Assembly (NCBI GenBank): GCA_937982565.1
Contig: CALJLN010000009.1
Span: 46,156-110,155 of the forward strand
Source of the DNA: UBA2421 sp002343075
GTDB lineage: Bacteria; Planctomycetota; Phycisphaerae; Tepidisphaerales; Tepidisphaeraceae
DNA length: 64,000 nucleotides
Reading direction: 5' to 3'
Position 1 is the first letter of the stretch; each line of letters begins with the position of its first letter. Positions 50,880-59,058 of the stretch are shown in pieces. A model generated the notes under the pieces. That model was not told where the DNA came from. It did no database searches and saw only the letters and a list, made by a program, of their open reading frames with translations. Position numbers and translations under genes: made by a program.

Positions 50880-52748
50880 ATGGACCAACAACACCTACCA
50901 ACGCTTCCGATCAACGGCGGTGGAAATCCGGGGCTGCCGGGTGTGACCACGCCGGGTAGTTTTGCCAACCGCAATCGCGTAGGCTCGCCGTGGACCTTTT
51001 CGTCGCCGGATACGGCTGGAATGCCGCAGCCGAGCGATAAAACCGCGTGGGATTTTCTCCCCGACGGATGGAACACGGAACTCGTTTCGGGCAACACGTC
51101 CGCGCCGGCTTCATCCCCCTGCGAGGCCAGCGCCGCTGGGTGTGTTTTCACCGACAGCACCGGCGCGACGCGCAAGGTCACTTTTCCGCCGGGCTTTACC
51201 CCGGTTACCCAGCTCGAACACGCCCGGCTCGGTAACATCACGCCACAAATGCGCCGCGTGGCGGAGCGCGAAGATCACCTATCGGCCGAGCAGGTGCGCG
51301 ACGAAGTAGCGGCGGGGCGGATGGTGATCCCGGCCAACATCAATCATCTGCAGTGGAAACTCGACCCGATGTGCATCGGCAGGGCGAGCAAGACAAAGGT
51401 CAACGCAAATCTCGGGGCTTCGCCAGTTAGTTCATCGATCGATGAAGAGCTGGAAAAGGTCGATTGGGCCATCAAGTTTCACACCGATACACTGATGGAT
51501 CTTTCCACCGGCGGCGATCTGAACAAGACACGCTCGGCGATTGTGCGTCACAGCAGCGTTCCGGTGGGCACGGTGCCAATTTACTCGATGATTATCGGCA
51601 AAAAGATCGAAGACCTCGATTGGGAAATGATCGCTGCGGAGCTTCATAATCAGGCACGGCAGGGTGTTGATTACTTCACGATTCATGCCGGCGTGCTCAA
51701 GGAGCATCTGCCGCTGGTGCGAAAACGACTCATCGGCATCGTCAGCCGCGGGGGGAGTTTGCTTGCCAAGTGGATGATCCACCACAACCAGCAGAATCCC
51801 ATGTACACGCACTGGGAGGCAATCTGCGACATCCTGCGGCAGTATGATGTCACCTTCAGCATCGGTGATGGCCTTCGCCCCGGCGGGCTTGCCGACGCCA
51901 CCGACGCCGCTCAGTTGGCCGAATTGCAAACCCTGGGCGAACTAACCGAGCGCGCCTGGCGCCGCGGAGTGCAGGTAATGATTGAAGGCCCGGGCCATGT
52001 TCCGCTCGATCAGATTGAATACAACATGAAGCTGCAGCGGCAGTTGTGTCACGGTGCACCGTTCTATGTTCTCGGTCCGCTCGTGACAGACATTTTCCCC
52101 GGCTACGACCACATTACCAGTTGCATCGGCGCCACGAACGCAGCGTTCCACGGCGCGAGCATGCTCTGCTACGTCACGCCGAAGGAACACCTCGGACTTC
52201 CGAAGAAGGACGATGTTAAACAGGGCTGCATCGCCTACAAAATCGCTGCCCACGCGGCCGACGTGGCGCTTGGCATCCCGGGCACCCGCGTGAGAGACGA
52301 TGAACTCACGAAGGCGCGCGCCGCACTCAACTGGGAAAAGCACTTCGAGCTATCGTTTGACCCCGACACCGCACGGGCGTTCCACGATGAAGATCTGGAC
52401 GTCGACACCGATTTTTGCGCCATGTGCGGCCACGACTGGTGCAGCGTGCGCATCAGCAAGGAAATCAATGAGTTCTTCAGCGGCAAGGATGAGGCGTTCC
52501 AGCGCGGCAAGGCCGTGAAAAGCGCGGCGCTCACTCCCGAACAGCAGGAAATCCTGAACAAGCGTGGGGTGCTGTCGCCGGAAGAGATTCACAAGCTTGC
52601 TTCAAAGGTGAAGAGGGTCGTCGGCGCAGAAAAAGACAAAGCGTCATGCCATTCTGACTACGTCGACCCCGACACTGCCAGAAAAGTGCAAAACGAGAAG
52701 CTGGTTACGCTCGGGGTGGGCGTGAAGACAAACGACAACAGCACCTAA
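50880..52748 (+). CDS. thiC: Phosphomethylpyrimidine synthase ThiC
   Basis: ThiC converts aminoimidazole ribotide to hydroxymethylpyrimidine phosphate for thiamin, using S-adenosylmethionine and a 4Fe-4S cluster. The 622-residue protein includes VIPANINHLQWKLDPMCIG, ANLGASPVSSSIDEELEKVD, IEGPGHVPLDQIEYNMKLQ and, near the C-terminus, CAMCGHDWCSVRI, the CX2CX4C cluster motif. ATG 50880 follows GCAGGAGG at suitable distance; the open frame further upstream covers the switch leader. Regulation by the TPP riboswitch is clear. Confidence 0.97.
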   Translation: MDQQHLPTLPINGGGNPGLPGVTTPGSFANRNRVGSPWTFSSPDTAGMPQPSDKTAWDFLPDGWNTELVSGNTSAPASSPCEASAAGCVFTDSTGATRKVTFPPGFTPVTQLEHARLGNITPQMRRVAEREDHLSAEQVRDEVAAGRMVIPANINHLQWKLDPMCIGRASKTKVNANLGASPVSSSIDEELEKVDWAIKFHTDTLMDLSTGGDLNKTRSAIVRHSSVPVGTVPIYSMIIGKKIEDLDWEMIAAELHNQARQGVDYFTIHAGVLKEHLPLVRKRLIGIVSRGGSLLAKWMIHHNQQNPMYTHWEAICDILRQYDVTFSIGDGLRPGGLADATDAAQLAELQTLGELTERAWRRGVQVMIEGPGHVPLDQIEYNMKLQRQLCHGAPFYVLGPLVTDIFPGYDHITSCIGATNAAFHGASMLCYVTPKEHLGLPKKDDVKQGCIAYKIAAHAADVALGIPGTRVRDDELTKARAALNWEKHFELSFDPDTARAFHDEDLDVDTDFCAMCGHDWCSVRISKEINEFFSGKDEAFQRGKAVKSAALTPEQQEILNKRGVLSPEEIHKLASKVKRVVGAEKDKASCHSDYVDPDTARKVQNEKLVTLGVGVKTNDNST

Positions 52749-52822
52749 GCGGAATGCCGCAGAAACGCAGCCAGTGAAAGCGGCAGCCAAGTTGGATGTA
52801 TTCACAAACAGGATTTAGGAAG

Positions 52823-53389
52823 ATGGTTCTTTTGGCACTTATCTCGTTGATGCTGGCACCGCCAGCCAAGTCCGGAGTCCACTCGATCACCGGCGAAGGT
52901 GCGACAGCGGTCGTGCAAGTGCCGGCTGGTGAACTCGTCACTGTCAACGAAAAGCCCGACTGGCTTTTCTTCAGCATCGAAGCGGGCTACGAGCCAGAAG
53001 GCGACGGGCCTTACACGAATGTACCTGCAGAGATGAGCATCGCGATTCGGAAAGGCAGCCTTGCAGAAGTTGTTGCGCAACAAAGGGAGATCAGCGTCAC
53101 TGGCCAACGCTAGATCATCAAGGAAGTCAAAAGAGATGGTCAGATCATTTGGCTCGTCAAGGAACTTGATCCCGGCGATGGCCCGCTACCCAGGCGCGCA
53201 TTTCAGTTTGCAGTGGCTTCAGAAAATGGCGTACTCGTGGTCGATGCCACCAACAACATCGTCCAAGGGATGCCCGCTAAGAATCGGCGTCAAGTGAACG
53301 AAATGCTTGCGCTAGCGCTTAAGAGCGTAAAGTTAAACGGCAAGCTCATCACGACGCCTGAGATTCAGAAGTACCTGCTGCCGAATTGA
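52823..53389 (+). pseudogene. Secreted-protein gene interrupted by an in-frame TAG
   Basis: Frame 1 from ATG 52823 (AGGA just upstream; ATG 52796 also possible) gives a signal peptide, MVLLALISLMLAPPAKSG, and then VNEKPDWLFFSIEAGYEPEG up to a TAG at 53111-53113. Beyond it the same frame stays open for 91 codons: IIKEVKRDGQIIWLVKELDP, AFQFAVASENGVLVVDATNN, QVNEMLALALKSVKLNG, ending in TGA at 53387-53389. Codon use and hydrophobic pattern continue across the stop. It is most simply a nonsense-mutated gene of unknown function; a sequencing error or amber readthrough are the alternatives. Confidence 0.7.
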
Positions 53390-53410
53390 ACTTCATTCGG
53401 GACCGTTGCG

Positions 53411-54556
53411 CTACAAATCCGGCCCTGCCGGCTGGGTGGTGGGGACGAAGCCATCTTTCTTCATCTTTTCGCGGATGATTCTGACGGCCTGCTCGGTACG
53501 TTTCGCGTCAATGTACTGCTGGACGTCGCTGGGCAGTTGCGACCGCGGCAGCGGCACCTGTACGCCGTCGCCGAGGTCGAGCAGGACGACGACCGGGTCG
53601 CGCTGGCCGGCGTCGATGCCATAGGTCTGGTTCCAGATGTAGACGCCGTTGTCGTCGTAGCTATAGCCAAGCCCGGTGAAAGCCGAGATGCTCTCCAGGG
53701 CCTGCTTAAATGTCGCGTTATCAATCACGAGCCTGATCCTGCGAAACTCCGCGGGTATGAGCTGAATCGACCCCGGGCGAAAAGTGAACGCCACGCCGGA
53801 CTGCACAGAAAGATCCTGCAGCACTTGCGTGATATCTTCGCCTGTGTATCGCAGCGAAATGGGCTTGCTCAGTTGTGCGGCGACCAACTCCTGCTTTTTA
53901 AGCACGACGACGCCGCTACCCCAGGGATACCAGGTGGCATTCGATTGCGTCGCAAGGGCTTCAAGGGCATCCAAGACAGTCACCCCTTTTGCAACGCCAA
54001 TTGTCTGGGTCGCCGCGAGATCGCCGGCGCGATTCTCAAAATCGATCCGCGGAGACATCTTGGCCAGTTTCTCATCGACCGCCGCAAGGAGATTGGCGGT
54101 GTTGATGCCCTTGGCATCGATCGCCGCGCCAAGCGGTTCGCGCGACAGTGCAAGCAGCGTCTTAAGCTCATTGACCGTCGCCCTACGGCCGAGCCGGATG
54201 AGTGCCGGCATCGGTTGAATCTCCACCGACTCAGCTTTGAGTTCGATCATCAAACCCAGGGCCCGCGTCAGTTCAACAAGCCCTTCGCGGAGAGTGACAT
54301 TCTCCAGCTTTGCGGTAAGCGGGGTTTGCCGACCGTAGGGGAGCAACTCCCACACTGCCGGAGTGGCGTCGAGCCGCACACCAGTCTCCGCTGCGATGGT
54401 TTTCATTGCTTCGGGCAGGGTCGATTTCAGGTCCACCTTGATGAGGGTGTCCAATTGCTGATTAATCAACGCCGCAGAGTCCTGCGCGCGAGTCGTGCGA
54501 GCGGGGGCCACCACGAGCACGGCGAGCACGCAGATGAGCAATGGGGTTCGTCGCAT
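53411..54556 (-). CDS. Secreted protein of tandem secretin N-terminal (STN-like) modules
   Basis: The 381-residue protein has a signal peptide (LLICVLAVLVVAPARTTRAQ). Three regions resemble secretin/TonB short N-terminal modules: about 41-114 (VTLREGLVELTRALGLMIEL), 190-222 (GVTVLDALEALATQSNATWY) and 231-309 (DITQVLQDLSVQSGVAFTFR, then ATFKQALESISAFTGLGYSY). No secretin barrel follows. ATG 54556 is chosen as the start of the signal peptide. It lies after an ECF sigma and anti-sigma gene on the same strand, as in signalling units where an STN module senses an envelope cue. That role is inferred. Confidence 0.75.
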   Translation of the reverse strand: MRRTPLLICVLAVLVVAPARTTRAQDSAALINQQLDTLIKVDLKSTLPEAMKTIAAETGVRLDATPAVWELLPYGRQTPLTAKLENVTLREGLVELTRALGLMIELKAESVEIQPMPALIRLGRRATVNELKTLLALSREPLGAAIDAKGINTANLLAAVDEKLAKMSPRIDFENRAGDLAATQTIGVAKGVTVLDALEALATQSNATWYPWGSGVVVLKKQELVAAQLSKPISLRYTGEDITQVLQDLSVQSGVAFTFRPGSIQLIPAEFRRIRLVIDNATFKQALESISAFTGLGYSYDDNGVYIWNQTYGIDAGQRDPVVVLLDLGDGVQVPLPRSQLPSDVQQYIDAKRTEQAVRIIREKMKKDGFVPTTQPAGPDL

Positions 54557-54678
54557 GAAGTAAACGCGCTCCTTCCAAACCTGAGGTTTCTGTGCACTGC
54601 TGAGTTTGCCCAACTACTCCCCGGAATCAAGCCACAGCGGAACCACGCCTGACTGGGAAACAGCAGGGCAGCAGCGCA

Positions 54679-55257
54679 TCAGTGTCCGCTAAGTGCGTCC
54701 GGCGCCAGCGGTGGCTCGCCGGCGGAGACGACTATCCGCGCGCCAGCGGGCGATAGCTCCTGCCAACTCAGCGATGTAAACAGAGCGACATTCGTGGGGG
54801 CGTCAAGCGTAACCAACGCCACTGCCGGGGCTTGCGCGGTCTCAACCGATGGTCCGGCAACCTCAATCACCCTCGGCCCGCCGCCCACGACAAGGCCGTC
54901 ACCCTGCGGTTCTGACGTTGGGCCGGAACGGAATATCATTAGCCCAATCACGACACTCGCGGCGATCATCGCTGCCGCTCCAAACCATCGAGCATAGGCG
55001 AATTGCGGGGCGACGATGGTTTGATCTGCATCGGGGCGATCGATTCGGTCGGAGATAGCCTTGCCAAGCCGCTCAAACTTCACCACCGGCACGGGAGTAT
55101 GACTCGCCAAAAGCACGTTTACCCGTCGATGCTCCGCGAGCATGGCGCGTGCGACGGGGTCGGCTCGCAGAACCGCCTCAAGCGCCGCGGCCTGCTCAGC
55201 GTCGAGCGTGCCGTCAGCGTATTGGCTAATGAGAAATTCCAATTGCGTTTCTTCCAT
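54679..55257 (-). CDS. Anti-sigma factor-like membrane protein
   Basis: The 192-residue protein starts MEETQLEFLISQYADGTLDA, an N-terminal helical region like that of zinc-less anti-sigma factors (FISQYADGTLDAEQAAALEA pattern), has one membrane segment (WFGAAAMIAASVVIGLMIF, about residues 90-110) and a short periplasmic part. It is 34 bases after the ECF sigma gene and 122 bases before the STN-module gene. It should hold the sigma factor inactive at the membrane. Context carries most of the weight. Confidence 0.75.
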   Translation of the reverse strand: MEETQLEFLISQYADGTLDAEQAAALEAVLRADPVARAMLAEHRRVNVLLASHTPVPVVKFERLGKAISDRIDRPDADQTIVAPQFAYARWFGAAAMIAASVVIGLMIFRSGPTSEPQGDGLVVGGGPRVIEVAGPSVETAQAPAVALVTLDAPTNVALFTSLSWQELSPAGARIVVSAGEPPLAPDALSGH

Positions 55258-55291
55258 CGATGTTCATCACGATGATGGTCTTGCCGGGTAA

Positions 55292-55924
55292 CTACATCAC
55301 GTCTTTCAAAAGCTCCTTCAACTTCTTTCGGCCCTGGAACACATGCCACTTCACCGCCTCCACGCTGCAGTCGAGAATCTCGGCGACTTGCCTCTGCGGC
55401 AACTGTTCGACCGTAAACAGCAGAATGGCATCACGCTGCTTCTCGGGCAACTGCGTCAATGCCTGTTTCAACCTGTCACCCAATTCGCGGCCTTCGATGG
55501 CACGAGTCGGGTCGTTGCTTGTTCCGCCCCAGCCGGTGCTGACTGCTGACTCATTCTGCGGGCCGAGCAGGTCATCCAACGGAAGTTGGCTTCGTAGCTT
55601 GCGGCCCCTGCGAAAATTCAGCGACAGGTTGCTGACGATGCGCAAGAGCCATCCGCCGAACGCCGCCGGGTTTTGCAGGCTTGCCAGGCTGCGGTACGCC
55701 TTTAGAAATGCTTCCTGCGTCACTTCCAAGGCGTCATTGATATTGCCCAGCAGGCGATACGAGACCGCGACGGCCTGCCGCTGATACTTTTCGATCAACT
55801 CGTCAAACGCGCGTCGGTCGCCCGCGAGCGTACGGGCGATTCGATCGGCGTCGGGTGGCCCGGCCGGCTGCGAAGGCTGCGGTTGTGCAGATTCGTTCAC
55901 CGGCCGTTCCATTCGATCAGACAC
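55292..55924 (-). CDS. ECF-type RNA polymerase sigma factor
   Basis: The 210-residue protein has region 2 (RAFDELIEKYQRQAVAVSYR, EVTQEAFLKAYRSLASLQNP, GGWLLRIVSNLSLNFRRGRK) and region 4 (LPEKQRDAILLFTVEQLPQR, then CSVEAVKWHVFQGRKKLKEL). The first 25 residues are a Pro/Gln-rich extension. GTG 55924 or ATG 55912 may be the start. It heads the three-gene unit sigma, anti-sigma, STN-module protein. Confidence 0.94.
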   Translation of the reverse strand: MSDRMERPVNESAQPQPSQPAGPPDADRIARTLAGDRRAFDELIEKYQRQAVAVSYRLLGNINDALEVTQEAFLKAYRSLASLQNPAAFGGWLLRIVSNLSLNFRRGRKLRSQLPLDDLLGPQNESAVSTGWGGTSNDPTRAIEGRELGDRLKQALTQLPEKQRDAILLFTVEQLPQRQVAEILDCSVEAVKWHVFQGRKKLKELLKDVM

Positions 55925-55966
55925 GCGCGAGGTTTCACGGTTAGGACTGCGTTCGCTTTGTAACCG

Positions 55967-56764
55967 TTACTTAACGGAAGTCATTTCCTGACAATAGGTT
56001 GCGACAGCGCTGGCGATGGCTGCGGGCGACTCGCCGGCGTGCTGCTGCATGCGTTTAATAATTGCCGAGCCGACGATGGCCCCATCGGCAATCGCGGCCA
56101 CCTGCTGCATGTGCGGCGGCTTGCTGATGCCAAAACCCACGCACACCGGCACCTGTGTAAGCGATTTCATCATCTTCACCCCGTCGGCCAACTCCGGCGG
56201 GAGGGTCTCGCGCTCGCCGGTGATTCCCGTCACGCTCAGGTAATAGACAAAACCGGTGGAAAGGTCGGCAATCTGTCGGCGGCGGGCGGGCGATGTCGTC
56301 GGCGCGACCAGCAGCACCGTATCCAGTCCCGTACTGTTAATGGTCTGGCACACCGCCTGCGCCTCCGGTGGGGGCAAGTCGGGGATTAGGATGGCATCAA
56401 ATCCGCAGGCCTTCGCGCCTTCAAGGAACTTGCTCAACGGGTATCGAAAGACGATGGAGTAGCTCACCATCGCAATCAGCGGCGTCTTTACCTGCTTCCG
56501 GGCCTCGGCCACCGCGGTGAAGATATCCTTCACTTTGATACCCCTCGAAAGCGTGTCGGCGAATGCCGCCTGGATCGTCGGCCCGTCGGCGATGGGGTCG
56601 GAAAAAGGGAAGCCGATCTCAACGGCGTCGGCGACGGGCGCGATGGCCTTCAGCGTTTCAACAAACGTGGGAACATCCGGGTATCCGCCAGCGAGAAACG
56701 GCAAAAATGCGAGCTTCCTGCTCTTCCGCGCGGCGGCGATTGAATCAGCGAGACGAGATGACAT
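55967..56764 (-). CDS. trpA: Tryptophan synthase alpha subunit
   Basis: TrpA splits indole-3-glycerol phosphate into indole and glyceraldehyde 3-phosphate. The 265-residue TIM barrel includes AVEIGFPFSDPIADGPTIQA, with the catalytic Glu and Asp, and YYLSVTGITGERETLPPEL and VPVCVGFGISKPPHMQQVAA, both phosphate-site segments. Length is normal. It follows trpB by 56 bases, and the two products form the alpha-beta complex that channels indole. Confidence 0.97.
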   Translation of the reverse strand: MSSRLADSIAAARKSRKLAFLPFLAGGYPDVPTFVETLKAIAPVADAVEIGFPFSDPIADGPTIQAAFADTLSRGIKVKDIFTAVAEARKQVKTPLIAMVSYSIVFRYPLSKFLEGAKACGFDAILIPDLPPPEAQAVCQTINSTGLDTVLLVAPTTSPARRRQIADLSTGFVYYLSVTGITGERETLPPELADGVKMMKSLTQVPVCVGFGISKPPHMQQVAAIADGAIVGSAIIKRMQQHAGESPAAIASAVATYCQEMTSVK

Positions 56765-56820
56765 TGAGGTCGGATGGTAGACGCGGCGGAGTGGGAATCA
56801 AGATGGAAAAGCGAACCCCC

Positions 56821-58017
56821 CTAACTCAGCAGCCGCGCCACTTCCTGGCAATCCTTGTCCCCACGACCCGAGAGGTTAACGACGATCATCTGATCACGCG
56901 ACATTTGTCCGGCGATCTTCGCTATGTGTGCAAATGCATGCGCTGTTTCGAGTGCCGGCAAGATGCCTTCGAGCTGTGCGAGCTGCTTGAATGCCTCTAG
57001 TGCCTCTGCGTCGCTGCAATTCACATATTCGACCCGGCCGCTGTCCTTCCAGAACGCGTGCTCAGGGCCGACGCCCGGATAGTCAAGCCCTGCGCTGCAA
57101 CTGTGAACGTCGGCGGTCTGGCCGTCGTCGTCCTGCAGCACATAGCTCAGCGACCCGTGCAGCACGCCAGGGCGGCCCGCAGTGAGGGCGGCAGCGTGGT
57201 GACCCAGTTCGAGCGCGCGCCCGCCGGCTTCCACGCCGATGAGCTTGACCCCGGCGTCATCAACGAACGGGTAAAACATCCCCGCGGCGTTACTTCCGCC
57301 GCCGACGCAGGCGACGACGACATCCGGCAGCTTACCCTCGATGGCAAGACACTGTTCGCGCGTCTCGCGACCGATGAAACTCTGGAAATCCCGGACGATC
57401 ATCGGGAACGGATGCGGCCCCACCACGCTGCCGATGATGTAGTGCGTGTGCTCGACGCTGCCCATCCAGTCGCGCATGGCTTCGTTGGTTGCATCTTTCA
57501 GGGTTTTGCTTCCCGAAGCCACTTCAATGACGCGCGCACCCATCAGGCGCATCCGAAAGACGTTCAGATTCTGACGACGCACATCTTCTGCGCCCATAAA
57601 GACATCGCATCTCAACCCAAACACCGCCGCCGCGGTCGCGCTGGCGACACCGTGCTGACCCGCGCCGGTTTCCGCGATGATACGCTGCTTGCCCATGCGC
57701 TTGCAGAGCAGTGCCTGGCCAATCGTGTTGTTGATCTTATGAGCGCCCGTGTGATTAAGGTCTTCGCGCTTCAGGTAGATCTTCGCCCCGCCGAGGGCTT
57801 CGGTCAGTCGTCGCGCTAGATAGAGCCGCGAGGGACGTCCGACGAACTCCTTCAGGTAATACTCAAACTCGGCGTGAAACTGTGGATCGGCATTCGCCCG
57901 GTCGTACTCCGCTTGCAGTTGCTCCAGCGCGAAAACGAGCGTTTCGGGGACAAATACCCCGCCATAGTCGCCGAAATGGCCTGTGGCATCGGGTACGGCT
58001 GATAGCGTGGGAGTCAT
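56821..58017 (-). CDS. trpB: Tryptophan synthase beta subunit
   Basis: TrpB joins indole and serine using PLP. The 398-residue protein has the PLP-lysine segment LNHTGAHKINNTIGQALLCK, ETGAGQHGVASATAAAVFGL, and the phosphate-binding GGGSNAAGMFYPFVDD. ATG 58017 gives the start MTPTLSAVPDATGHFGDYGG, as in homologues. It is followed by trpA. No other trp genes are in the window. Confidence 0.97.
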   Translation of the reverse strand: MTPTLSAVPDATGHFGDYGGVFVPETLVFALEQLQAEYDRANADPQFHAEFEYYLKEFVGRPSRLYLARRLTEALGGAKIYLKREDLNHTGAHKINNTIGQALLCKRMGKQRIIAETGAGQHGVASATAAAVFGLRCDVFMGAEDVRRQNLNVFRMRLMGARVIEVASGSKTLKDATNEAMRDWMGSVEHTHYIIGSVVGPHPFPMIVRDFQSFIGRETREQCLAIEGKLPDVVVACVGGGSNAAGMFYPFVDDAGVKLIGVEAGGRALELGHHAAALTAGRPGVLHGSLSYVLQDDDGQTADVHSCSAGLDYPGVGPEHAFWKDSGRVEYVNCSDAEALEAFKQLAQLEGILPALETAHAFAHIAKIAGQMSRDQMIVVNLSGRGDKDCQEVARLLS

Positions 58018-58059
58018 CGCTCGAATGGTAGGGCTGTCAACGCAAGGGTTCAACCGAAA

Positions 58060-58989
58060 TCAACCGGTCACGATGTTGCTGCCGCCTGCTGCTTCGGCTT
58101 CGGCTTGTTCTTGCCGCTCGCGGTGCTGCTTGCGGCCAATCCAATACCCGCACAGCGAGCCGACCACGCCCACGCTCGCATAATCCAGGGGTGTGGCGCG
58201 GGCGAGCGAAGCAAGAACGCCCGACGGCTCGCCTATCGCAGCGAACTGGTAGCCGTAAAAATACGCGTAAATGTATCCGACCAGGCCAGCGATGGCCGGG
58301 CCGACCCAATACCAGACCGAGGGCGCGACCGGTACGAAGCGGAAAGTACACCACGTCGCCGCGAGGCTAGACAGGAACACGGCCCACACCACCTGCAGCG
58401 GGTTGTCCGATTGACAGAGAATCATCATTCCCGCAGTGGTGACGACGGCGACCGTGGCGGAGCAGAGGAGCTTCTGGTCGATTGATTCGCGGGAAAGGGT
58501 GCATCCGTCGCGGGCGGCGTCGTCTGCGATGACCATCCGCGACACCAGCAGCCGCTGACACAGTCCGATCGCAATCAGGAAGCCAGCCAGCAATGCGACC
58601 TCGGCAGCCATCAAAGTGAAGCCGGCACGGCCGTCGGCCACCAGCAGCGTGTACTTTGCCGCGCCGCCTTGCAGCCGAAAAAACAGCAACGAGACCGCCG
58701 TGGCAAAAATGGCCGCATCGGGCCGCACGCGCCCTGCGATGACCAATCCAACCACACCCGCCACCACCGATGCCACAATCGCCGCAACCACCCCGCGAAC
58801 GCCAGAACCATGATGCAGCAAGCTCGCCGAATAGCCCCGGACTGCGCCATCGATCGTATGAAATGCGACATAGGCAACCACGCATGCCGAACCGATGGTC
58901 AGAAGCAGCACAATTTTCTCCCACCGGCTGAAGGTCCGATTGGTCGTGCTAAAGAGTGCCTCTGAAAGCCTCGCGTGCAGTTCATCCAT
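58060..58989 (-). CDS. Multipass membrane protein of unknown function
   Basis: The 309-residue protein has about seven hydrophobic segments, for example IVLLLTIGSACVVAYVAF, GVVAAIVASVVAGVVGLVIA, and VWYWVGPAIAGLVGYIYAYF. A Cys/His-rich metal site is not visible. The C-terminal tail is charged (RKQHRERQEQAEAEAAGG). It sits 42 bases upstream of trpB on the same strand, which could couple their expression, and is divergent from priA. I do not recognise a family. Confidence 0.65.
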   Translation of the reverse strand: MDELHARLSEALFSTTNRTFSRWEKIVLLLTIGSACVVAYVAFHTIDGAVRGYSASLLHHGSGVRGVVAAIVASVVAGVVGLVIAGRVRPDAAIFATAVSLLFFRLQGGAAKYTLLVADGRAGFTLMAAEVALLAGFLIAIGLCQRLLVSRMVIADDAARDGCTLSRESIDQKLLCSATVAVVTTAGMMILCQSDNPLQVVWAVFLSSLAATWCTFRFVPVAPSVWYWVGPAIAGLVGYIYAYFYGYQFAAIGEPSGVLASLARATPLDYASVGVVGSLCGYWIGRKQHRERQEQAEAEAAGGSNIVTG

Positions 58990-59058
58990 ATAATCACTCC
59001 ATGATCGCTCTGCTGTACCGGTGCGGGTGCACTGGCAGTAGAGTAACCATCGTCAACA

